Positions 30,807-36,679 of a stretch of 61,692 bases of DNA are shown here, piece by piece. The notes below the pieces were generated by a model. The model made no database searches. It was not told the DNA's origin and was given only the letters and a program-made list of their open reading frames with translations. Numbering within the stretch: the stretch's first letter is position 1; each line of letters starts with the position of its first letter. The DNA comes from a virus, in the IMG/VR virus record IMGVR_UViG_3300007734_000739, positions 1-61,692 of that record; one strand, 5' to 3'. Both the position numbers and the translations under genes were made by a program.

Positions 30807-30860
30807 CTGTTAGGTTGGGTATCAACCTAACAGGCAGTATCGTGATCGTGATTCTGCCTG
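30807..30860 (-). promoter_or_regulatory. Two mutually exclusive hairpins in a leader region
   Basis: Hairpin A pairs CTGTTAGGTTG (30807-30817) with CAACCTAACAG (30823-30833), a perfect 11-bp stem with a 5-nt loop. Hairpin B pairs CAGGCAG (30831-30837) with CTGCCTG (30854-30860). They share three bases and cannot fully form together. No T-run follows either stem, so they are not simple terminators. Strand is assigned from the flanking leftward genes. Confidence 0.5.
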
Positions 30861-30875
30861 TCCAGTGAATTTTTT

Positions 30876-31055
30876 CTATCGGTTCGGGGTGGTCGATAGT
30901 CGGGCTTCTTGTCTGCCCTGTTCGATTAATCTTCGCGCCTCGGTGCGGTGCGGTATCGTTTCGGATTCGATCATGTGGCGGAGTGTTTCGGCTGGGGTTT
31001 TGCCCTTTTCATAGGCATAGCCAGCGCGGATATATTCGGATTCGGGGTGGTTCAT
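30876..31055 (-). CDS. Hypothetical protein, 59 aa
   Basis: Translates MNHPESEYIRAGYAYEKGKT, then PAETLRHMIESETIPHRTEA and a basic tail. Helical with many charged residues. The start overlaps the stop of the upstream gene (ATGA). Too short for usual gene-calling cut-offs. Function unknown. Confidence 0.55.
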   Translation of the reverse strand: MNHPESEYIRAGYAYEKGKTPAETLRHMIESETIPHRTEARRLIEQGRQEARLSTTPNR

Positions 31056-31261
31056 GTTGTCCCTTTCAATAATTTATTGCAAGCGTTTTCGTAAATTTCC
31101 CTCGCGTTTTCGTTCAATGTTTCCACCGATAGCATGGGCGATGGTTTGAAATAACGCATGAGCTTGCACAATCTTGCGTATTCTTTTGACCATTGCCCAT
31201 TATGACAATGGGACAATGCCAAAAAATAAGCCTCGCAAATATCAAAGCGATCAAAATACAT
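31052..31261 (-). CDS. Hypothetical helical protein, 69 aa
   Basis: Begins MYFDRFDICEAYFLALSHCH and contains KEYARLCKLMRYFKPSP; this style of small Tyr/Cys protein (FDICEAYYL...) is, from memory, common in phages. GAAAGGTT site before the start. Function unknown. Confidence 0.6.
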   Translation of the reverse strand: MYFDRFDICEAYFLALSHCHNGQWSKEYARLCKLMRYFKPSPMLSVETLNENAREIYENACNKLLKGTT

Positions 31262-31271
31262 GATTAACCTT

Positions 31272-31562
31272 TCAAAATAAATCTAGGGTTGTGTCTTTTC
31301 GGGGTGCTGCTGGCGGTGGTTGCAATTGGAAGTGCGCGGATTCTTCTTCTTTGAAGTGGTCGGCATCGGCTCGCGGCTCAAAATCCCCCAAAGTTCCGTC
31401 CCAATAATGGGTTGGATGCGGTTCTACTTTGAAGGTTTTGGCGACTGCCAGCACTTCGTCTGCTGTTTTTTTGTGCTCGCACAATGGCATTTCTTGGTAA
31501 ATTAAACTCCAGCCGTGGGGCGAGTGCGAAAGATAGCATTTTGGGGTTTCGGTCGGTTTCAT
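31272..31562 (-). CDS. Hypothetical protein, 96 aa
   Basis: Begins MKPTETPKCYLSHSPHGWSL and reads as a beta domain with a Pro-rich tail (QLQPPPAAPRKDTTLDLF). The final DLF may be a short interaction tip, a form seen in beta-clamp binding peptides, but this is speculative. ATGA overlap with the upstream gene. Confidence 0.6.
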   Translation of the reverse strand: MKPTETPKCYLSHSPHGWSLIYQEMPLCEHKKTADEVLAVAKTFKVEPHPTHYWDGTLGDFEPRADADHFKEEESAHFQLQPPPAAPRKDTTLDLF

Positions 31563-31723
31563 TGGTCATTTCTCCATTGTTTACAGGGTCTACGGCTCAA
31601 ATAATAGGTGGCGGTCGGGTCGCTGATTCGATATTCGATTAGCGCGGCTCGCGCGGCTTTTAGATTGTCGAATTCGTCAACTGTTTCAAGCTGGCGGCTG
31701 TCTTTTCGTTGGATGTAGATCAT
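31559..31723 (-). CDS. Hypothetical basic protein, 54 aa
   Basis: Translates MIYIQRKDSRQLETVDEFDN, then LKAARAALIEYRISDPTATY and a basic end. It has the pattern of small phage proteins with a YIQRxDxxxLETVDEF core. ATGA overlaps on both sides support its reality despite its length. Confidence 0.6.
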   Translation of the reverse strand: MIYIQRKDSRQLETVDEFDNLKAARAALIEYRISDPTATYYLSRRPCKQWRNDQ

Positions 31724-32178
31724 GTGTTCACCTCTTCCAGCATGGCTACGGCTTCTCTCATGGCTGCGGCTTGATTGGTCAAGCGGTTGGCGCGGTGCTT
31801 GAATTCAGCGCGGTAATATGTTGCTGGGTCGATCTTTTCGGACATTTCCCAAAATTTCAGCGCGGTGGCTTTGCTGTTTGTGCATTCTTCGAATTTTGGG
31901 CGGAAAATCGGTTGTCCGAACAGGTCGAAAACGATAACCCGAAAACCTCGGCAAGTGTTGTCGTAATTGAGGGCGACACTTTCGACCATCTTGAAAAACA
32001 ACCCTTCTTCTATCGGTTCCCCCGAAACAATTCGGGCATGAAAAAATTTCAGCGAGTTATCCTCTGCGTAATGTGTCCGTCCAGCTAGGTTTTTTTGCGT
32101 GTTGTGTTTTGGGTCTCTGGATTTGTGGGTGAACAGTTCAACATTTGCGGTTGTGCTGATAAGCTTGGCGGTTTTCAT
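31720..32178 (-). CDS. Hypothetical protein, 152 aa
   Basis: Begins MKTAKLISTTANVELFTHKS; a globular domain with VIVFDLFGQPIFRPKFEECT in the centre and a helical Ala-rich end (QAAAMREAVAMLEE). No family recognised. Spacing to the upstream gene is 3 bp. Confidence 0.6.
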   Translation of the reverse strand: MKTAKLISTTANVELFTHKSRDPKHNTQKNLAGRTHYAEDNSLKFFHARIVSGEPIEEGLFFKMVESVALNYDNTCRGFRVIVFDLFGQPIFRPKFEECTNSKATALKFWEMSEKIDPATYYRAEFKHRANRLTNQAAAMREAVAMLEEVNT

Positions 32179-32181
32179 GGT

Positions 32182-32505
32182 TTATCCTTTGATTAGTTTG
32201 GCGGCTTTGAATGCTGCTTTCCAGTATTTGGCGGCTCGGTTGTCGTTGTTGCGTGAAAAGTGCAAGCTGTAGATTGTTTCTTCGCCTGTTTGATAGTCAG
32301 GTTCAGGGTATGTGTCCAGCCATTCATAGGGTTCGCCTGTCGCTGGCGAACAGCTAGGATTGTGGAAACCTTCGCGGTCAATCAGGGTTAACAGTTCGCG
32401 GAGGGTGTAGGGTTCATCTTCGAAAATAAACCCATGGTCGGCAATATCGCCATCTTCTGCGGATTCGGGGGTAATGGTTTGGTATGTTTTGGATATGAGA
32501 ATCAT
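32182..32505 (-). CDS. Conserved phage hypothetical protein, 107 aa
   Basis: Begins MILISKTYQTITPESAEDGD and contains YTLRELLTLIDREGFHNPSC and DTYPEPDYQTGEETIYSLHF. This arrangement (PESAEDGD ... DYxTGE...SLHFS) is familiar from phage and plasmid proteins of unknown role. The ATG at 32505 is preferred to a TTG two codons upstream. Confidence 0.65.
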   Translation of the reverse strand: MILISKTYQTITPESAEDGDIADHGFIFEDEPYTLRELLTLIDREGFHNPSCSPATGEPYEWLDTYPEPDYQTGEETIYSLHFSRNNDNRAAKYWKAAFKAAKLIKG

Positions 32506-32507
32506 GG

Positions 32508-32774
32508 TCAAAATCCTATTTCAAAGCGTGGAAGGTTGCGAATAAAAGAATCGTGGCTTGTGTGTTTTTGGGTGGTGGCGATTGTCCAGCCCTTGCTGTC
32601 AGCGGCTCGCAAATAATGGGGTGCATCGCAGTCTTCCTCCAAAAACACGCGGTCGGCTTTTTGGTAGGAATAGCGGCTTATCTTATGCGCGATATTCAAG
32701 GTTTCAAGGTCTGCGCGGTCAACTTCTAACCATCCGTGGGAAGGGTCAGCGTGGAAGGTGAGAGTTTTTTTCAT
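32508..32774 (-). CDS. Conserved phage hypothetical protein, 88 aa
   Basis: Begins MKKTLTFHADPSHGWLEVDR and contains FLEEDCDAPHYLRAADSKG. The DPSHGWLEV and LEEDCDA elements are familiar from phage and plasmid small proteins, function unknown. AAGGAAAA ribosome site upstream. The ATG is used rather than an upstream TTG. Confidence 0.65.
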   Translation of the reverse strand: MKKTLTFHADPSHGWLEVDRADLETLNIAHKISRYSYQKADRVFLEEDCDAPHYLRAADSKGWTIATTQKHTSHDSFIRNLPRFEIGF

Positions 32775-32776
32775 GG

Positions 32777-33073
32777 TCAATTTTCCTTGTTAATGTTAAA
32801 AAATTCGTCCAGTTGGTCGGCAAAATGGTCGCCTCGCCAAGCGTTGCCATCTGACATTTCAATAATCCCTTGGTTGAGCAAATCAAGGTCGAAAACGGCT
32901 ATTTTGGGCGCGGTGAATCCGTTTTCGTCTTTCGGGTCGTCTTTAAATCGAATGGCAAGCATTCGGCAAGGGTCTTGATTGTTTTCTTTCATGGTGAAAG
33001 TCAACACCTCAAAGGGATCGCCACAAACCCCATTCCTGTGCCAAGCTGGGGCGGATATGTTCTCAAGTTTCAT
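32777..33073 (-). CDS. Hypothetical protein, 98 aa
   Basis: Begins MKLENISAPAWHRNGVCGDP, then FEVLTFTMKENNQDPCRMLA and an acidic end. From memory, phage early regions often carry a protein with the WHRNGVxGxPF pattern. Function unknown. 2-bp spacing to the upstream gene. Confidence 0.65.
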   Translation of the reverse strand: MKLENISAPAWHRNGVCGDPFEVLTFTMKENNQDPCRMLAIRFKDDPKDENGFTAPKIAVFDLDLLNQGIIEMSDGNAWRGDHFADQLDEFFNINKEN

Positions 33074-33075
33074 TG

Positions 33076-33315
33076 TTAACCCTTTGCGACAAAGTAAAAA
33101 AGAACAGGGGAAACAAAAATTGCGAGCATCAAAAACGCGATGCTGGCGCGGTGCGCCATCTCTGCGCGGTACTGTTTGCGGTGGTATGCGTCCAGCAGTT
33201 CGGTGCTAGGTATGTGCCAAAAAATGGCGGCATTGACCACAGCATTTGTCAACGGATAACCTTTTTGAAGGTCGGCATCTATCATTTGAAAAACGGCTTT
33301 GTGGATGTATGTCAT
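33076..33315 (-). CDS. Small protein with C-terminal membrane segment, 79 aa
   Basis: Begins MTYIHKAVFQMIDADLQKGY; residues about 57-77 (ASIAFLMLAIFVSPVLFYFV) form one membrane segment, so it is probably a tail-anchored inner membrane protein with a cytoplasmic N-terminal domain. Function unknown. Confidence 0.6.
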   Translation of the reverse strand: MTYIHKAVFQMIDADLQKGYPLTNAVVNAAIFWHIPSTELLDAYHRKQYRAEMAHRASIAFLMLAIFVSPVLFYFVAKG

Positions 33316-33325
33316 GGTTTACCTT

Positions 33326-33511
33326 TCAGAGGTGGATTAATTGGGGGGTTTGTTGAATCACTTCAAAGCCTAGAGCTTTGATGGTTTTCAGGGCTTGAGG
33401 GGTGAGAGTTTTCGTTCCCAGTAATTGCGCGAACAATTGCGCGGTCGGGCAAGCTGGGTAGGCGGTAATGTTTCCATATACCGATTTGATGGTGACTGTG
33501 ACTGTCTGCAT
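33326..33511 (-). CDS. Hypothetical protein, 61 aa
   Basis: Start set at MQTVTVTIKSVYGNITAYPA. Contains CPTAQLFAQLLGTKTLTPQA, then LKTIKALGFEV: a compact alpha/beta protein of a type I recall from phage early regions. A degenerate copy of the palindrome (33462-33477, two changes) lies in the gene. Confidence 0.6.
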   Translation of the reverse strand: MQTVTVTIKSVYGNITAYPACPTAQLFAQLLGTKTLTPQALKTIKALGFEVIQQTPQLIHL

Positions 33512-33572
33512 TGTTTTCTCCGGTTGTGTGCAAAATGGCACTGATAAACCCCGAGGGGCTTATCGCTGACAT

Positions 33573-33872
33573 TTAGGCGGTCTGGTTGTAGGCTGCATCC
33601 CATGTATTCATGAATTCATTCTCGGAACAGTCTGCAACCGTTTCATCATCTTCTAAGCCAAAGGGGATAATCAAAGCCCATCCCTTGTAACCCTCGCCCC
33701 TTGTGTCGGATTTGCTATAGATTTTGATTTGAGCTTCTTCGACCGACTCAACAGCGTCAACGATTGCCTTGTATGCGCTTGATTTGCTAACCTGCCATTC
33801 TTCGCCATCGAATACAGAGACAAGGCAATTGTTTGCCAGTGCGTATTTGATAAGGTGCTTGTATGCTTTCAT
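33573..33872 (-). CDS. Conserved phage hypothetical protein, 99 aa, first gene of the leftward array
   Basis: Begins MKAYKHLIKYALANNCLVSV followed by FDGEEWQVSKSSAYKAIVDA and VESVEEAQIKIY, GWALIIPFGLEDDETVAD. This pattern is familiar from many phages; function unknown. An AAAGGGGAA site precedes the ATG, and the 37-bp inverted repeat lies 23 bp upstream, so this gene is the likely first target of control of the array. Confidence 0.7.
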   Translation of the reverse strand: MKAYKHLIKYALANNCLVSVFDGEEWQVSKSSAYKAIVDAVESVEEAQIKIYSKSDTRGEGYKGWALIIPFGLEDDETVADCSENEFMNTWDAAYNQTA

Positions 33873-33894
33873 GATTTCCCCTTTGAGTGTTTGA

Positions 33895-33931
33895 TGTAGC
33901 AGCTACATAGACTGTCTATGTATCAGCTACA
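33895..33931. promoter_or_regulatory. 37-bp inverted repeat, operator candidate
   Basis: Inner palindrome TACATAGAC-T-GTCTATGTA (33904-33922) is perfect, 9 bp per arm. It is flanked by TGTAGC (33895-33900) and GCTACA (33926-33931), which are also complementary. It stands between the start of the leftward gene array and the rightward terminase transcript, where a repressor or switch protein would act. The binder is unknown. Confidence 0.6.
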
Positions 33932-33998
33932 ACGACAATGCTAGTTAGATCGTTGACAGCGGTCTAATGAATAGTTTCAATGGTGCGATTAGGGGTGA

Positions 33999-34028
33999 TT
34001 GATTTTCTCTATTTGTTCCCTGTATACT
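33999..34028 (+). promoter_or_regulatory. Rightward promoter of the terminase/morphogenesis module
   Basis: TTGATT (33999-34004), 18-bp spacer, TATACT (34023-34028), 31 bp before the TerS-like gene. Moderate match to sigma70 consensus. Confidence 0.55.
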
Positions 34029-34059
34029 GCGCCCACCCAAACAGCGAAGCGGAACAGTT

Positions 34060-34737
34060 ATGAGGAAGCTATCAAGGAAAGCAATCAACGAAGGATTGGA
34101 TACGATACCAATAGCAGAGATACTAGGTGTTTCCCCAAAATCTAAAGGGTTGACACATAAGCAGCAGACATTTGCCCGAGAGCTTGCGAAGGGAACAACG
34201 AAAGCAGAGGCATATCGGAAAGCATATAAAAAGAACGCATCGCCACACACATTAGCGGCAGAGCCTTATCGTATCGCGGCAGACCCGAGAATAACTGCGG
34301 AGGTCGATGCCTACAAGCTGGCAATAGAGTCGGCTAAACATAGAACCCCTGAAGCTTTACGACAGTTAGTTATCAAAACCTTGGTTGATGTAGCTATTTC
34401 CCCTGACGCGAAGGACGCTGTTAAGGTGCAAGCTGTGAAGGTACTTGGCACTGTCGTTGAAGTAGGCGCATTCCTAGAACGAAGGGAAGTAATCAATACC
34501 ACCAATAGCAAACAAGCGAAGGAAGAACTACTCCAGCAGATTAGAACGCTGATGATTGGTGACGCGACCGATGCGGTTGAGGTTGACGCTGACAGTTTAC
34601 TGCGCGAGCTAACCCCAGAAGTGGAAACGCTGCCAGCCGACACCCACCCATCCCACACCCCCCACGATGGCGAGACGGAGTCCCAAGCTGACAAACATAC
34701 TATTCCACACAAACAATCCCAAGATTTATCAGAATGA
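34060..34737 (+). CDS. terS: Terminase small subunit-like protein, 225 aa
   Basis: Residues 30-85 contain GLTHKQQTFARELAKGTTKA followed by EAYRKAYKKNASPHTLAAEP, the helix-turn-helix type N-terminus of TerS proteins that recognise packaging sites. A helical core (EALRQLVIKTLVDVAISPDA) and an acidic, Pro/His-rich tail follow. It lies 444 bp upstream of terL with one small gene between, the usual packaging gene order. Confidence 0.75.
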   Translation: MRKLSRKAINEGLDTIPIAEILGVSPKSKGLTHKQQTFARELAKGTTKAEAYRKAYKKNASPHTLAAEPYRIAADPRITAEVDAYKLAIESAKHRTPEALRQLVIKTLVDVAISPDAKDAVKVQAVKVLGTVVEVGAFLERREVINTTNSKQAKEELLQQIRTLMIGDATDAVEVDADSLLRELTPEVETLPADTHPSHTPHDGETESQADKHTIPHKQSQDLSE

Positions 34738-34744
34738 CCCCCCC

Positions 34745-35074
34745 ATGCAAAATCTAAACAAGCCCCCCCGGGGTAGCAAAAAAATTTTTAATGCAAAGAT
34801 GATTCCTCGGCAGGGGGATATGACGTATGAGGAGTGTTTGGAGAAAAAGATGAGTCCAGCGCAGAATGAAGTTTTTTTGGTGATAGATGAGTGGTGGAAG
34901 AAGTACCACTATGCACCGACCTTGCGGGATATTGCGTATATCCGTGGAAAGATGGGACTGGCAAATACGAAGAGATTGGTGGATAGGCTGGTGGATTTGG
35001 GAGTGGTAAAGAAAATAGAGAAGAGAGGTAGGACGGTCAGACCCGTCTACATTAAGTTCAGAGATTTGGAGTAA
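34745..35074 (+). CDS. LexA-like winged-helix DNA-binding protein, about 109 aa
   Basis: The C-terminal 65 residues (MSPAQNEVFLVIDEWWKKYH, then YAPTLRDIAYIRGKMGLANT and KRLVDRLVDLGVV) match the LexA N-terminal winged-helix layout, with no LexA protease domain. The N-terminal start is uncertain: ATG at 34745, 34799 or 34820 are all in frame, and an upstream in-frame start overlaps TerS. Two C7 runs flank 34745. The gene ends 107 bp before terL, in front of the palindrome repeats, so it could regulate terL or bind those sites. Confidence 0.6.
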   Translation: MQNLNKPPRGSKKIFNAKMIPRQGDMTYEECLEKKMSPAQNEVFLVIDEWWKKYHYAPTLRDIAYIRGKMGLANTKRLVDRLVDLGVVKKIEKRGRTVRPVYIKFRDLE

Positions 35075-35081
35075 GAAATCT

Positions 35082-35119
35082 GTAAGGTGGTAACGTTACC
35101 ACTTTACACGAAACTTACA
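35082..35119. repeat. 38-bp direct repeat, copy 1, upstream of terL
   Basis: Contains dispersed palindrome site 9 (35087-35102). The first 26 bases form a longer palindrome with one mismatch, and the unit ends in a CTTAC that mirrors the starting GTAAG. Copy 2 begins 49 bp later, with four differences. Confidence 0.85.
35087..35102. repeat. 16-bp dispersed palindrome, site 9
   Basis: GTGGTAACGTTACCAC, fully symmetric, in the gap before terL. Confidence 0.9.
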
Positions 35120-35130
35120 GTAAGGAAACA

Positions 35131-35168
35131 GTAAGGTGGAAACGTTACCAGTTTACGTGAAACTTACA
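35131..35168. repeat. 38-bp direct repeat, copy 2, upstream of terL
   Basis: Second copy, containing site 10 (35136-35151). Ends 13 bp before the terL start codon. Short extra GTAAG-type pieces lie before and between the copies, giving an iteron-like look. Confidence 0.85.
35136..35151. repeat. 16-bp dispersed palindrome, site 10
   Basis: GTGGAAACGTTACCAG, perfect core, 49 bp from site 9 (between four and five helical turns). Confidence 0.9.
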
Positions 35169-35181
35169 ATAGAAAGAGACT

Positions 35182-36672
35182 ATGAAACTTGAGGAATTGA
35201 TAGATAAATTAGAACCGCATGAGTATGAGAAGTTCATGGCTCAGGTGATGGAGTATCGTGGGGCGGTGGAGAGGGAGAGGGCGCAGGACAAGTTTATGGA
35301 GTATGTGAAGATGATGTGGCCCGGATTTGTGAGTGGGCGGCATCATGCTTTGATGGCGAAGAAGTTTGAGGATATTGCGAATGGGAAGATAAAGAGGGCG
35401 ATTATCAATATGCCGCCTCGACATACGAAGAGTGAGTTTGCGTCTTATCTTTTGCCGAGTTGGTTTCTTGGCAAGTTTCCGAATAAGAAGGTGATCCAGT
35501 GTTCGAACACGGCGGAACTAGCTGTTGGGTTTGGACGTAAGGTCAGGAACTTGGTGGGGAGTGAACAGTACGCGAAGGTATTTCCGAATGTCGCTTTGAG
35601 ACAGGACAGTAAGGCAGCTGGCAGATGGGCTACGAATGGCGGGGGTGAGTATTTTGCGATTGGTGTTGGGGGTACTGTTACGGGTAAGGGTGCTGATCTA
35701 TTGATTATTGATGACCCGCATTCAGAACAAGAAGCTGCTTTGGCGGCTGGGGATCCGAGTGTTTACGATAAGGTATATGAGTGGTATACGTCTGGCCCAC
35801 GGCAACGTTTACAGCCGGGTGGATCTATTGTGATTGTGATGACTCGTTGGGGAGACAGGGATCTAACGGGTAGAGTGATTAAGGATGCAGCAGGCAGAGA
35901 TAAGGGTGAAGAGTGGGAGATTATTGAATTGCCTGCTATCATGCCGTCGGGGAATCCTTTGTGGCCTGAGTTTTGGAGTATTGATGAGCTGACTGCTTTA
36001 AAGGAGGAGTTGCCACCTGCTAAGTGGAACGCTCAATACCAGCAGAGTCCGACTGGCGAAGAGGGTGCGATTGTGAAGCGGGAGTGGTGGAAGCGGTGGA
36101 CGAAAGAGGATCCACCTCCATGTCAGTTCATTATTCAGAGTTGGGACACGGCGTTTACGAAGAGTGAGAGAAGTGACTATTCTGCGTGTACGACTTGGGG
36201 GGTTTTTTATTTGAATGAGAACCCAGAGGATGCGAATGTTATTTTGTTGGATGCGTTTAAGAAGCGGATGGAGTTTCCTGAGTTGAAGGAAAAGGCGCAT
36301 CAGAATTATTTGTACTGGGAGCCTGATGCTTTTGTGATTGAGGCGAAAGCGGCGGGTAGTCCGTTGATATTTGAATTGAGACAGATGGGCATTGTGGTGA
36401 GTGAATATACGCCGAGCCGTGGAAATGATAAGTTTGTGAGGATCAATTCAGTTGCTGATTTATTTAGTTCAGGTAAAGTGTGGGCACCAGAAACTCGCTG
36501 GGCTGATGAATTGATCGAAGAGATGGCAGCGTTTCCTAATGCGCCGAATGATGACTTGGTGGATTCCTCCACGCAGGCGTTGATTAGATTTCGCAAAGGT
36601 GGCTTTTTGAGACTTGCATCTGATGAGAGAGAAGAGCTTAAAAGCTTTCGCAGAAAACAATCTTACTATTGA
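35182..36672 (+). CDS. terL: Terminase large subunit, 496 aa
   Basis: ATPase domain: PPRHTKS at about 78-84 as Walker A variant, LLIIDDPHS at about 173-181 as Walker B, then a coupling segment (VIVMTRWGDRDLTGRV). The nuclease domain starts near 319 with FIIQSWDTAFTKSERSDYSA, whose Asp is the first metal ligand. This is the packaging motor and headful/end-cutting nuclease. Codon choice in this gene leans towards GAG, AAG, GGG and GTG more than in the following capsid genes. Confidence 0.95.
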   Translation: MKLEELIDKLEPHEYEKFMAQVMEYRGAVERERAQDKFMEYVKMMWPGFVSGRHHALMAKKFEDIANGKIKRAIINMPPRHTKSEFASYLLPSWFLGKFPNKKVIQCSNTAELAVGFGRKVRNLVGSEQYAKVFPNVALRQDSKAAGRWATNGGGEYFAIGVGGTVTGKGADLLIIDDPHSEQEAALAAGDPSVYDKVYEWYTSGPRQRLQPGGSIVIVMTRWGDRDLTGRVIKDAAGRDKGEEWEIIELPAIMPSGNPLWPEFWSIDELTALKEELPPAKWNAQYQQSPTGEEGAIVKREWWKRWTKEDPPPCQFIIQSWDTAFTKSERSDYSACTTWGVFYLNENPEDANVILLDAFKKRMEFPELKEKAHQNYLYWEPDAFVIEAKAAGSPLIFELRQMGIVVSEYTPSRGNDKFVRINSVADLFSSGKVWAPETRWADELIEEMAAFPNAPNDDLVDSSTQALIRFRKGGFLRLASDEREELKSFRRKQSYY

Positions 36673-36679
36673 GGATTAA

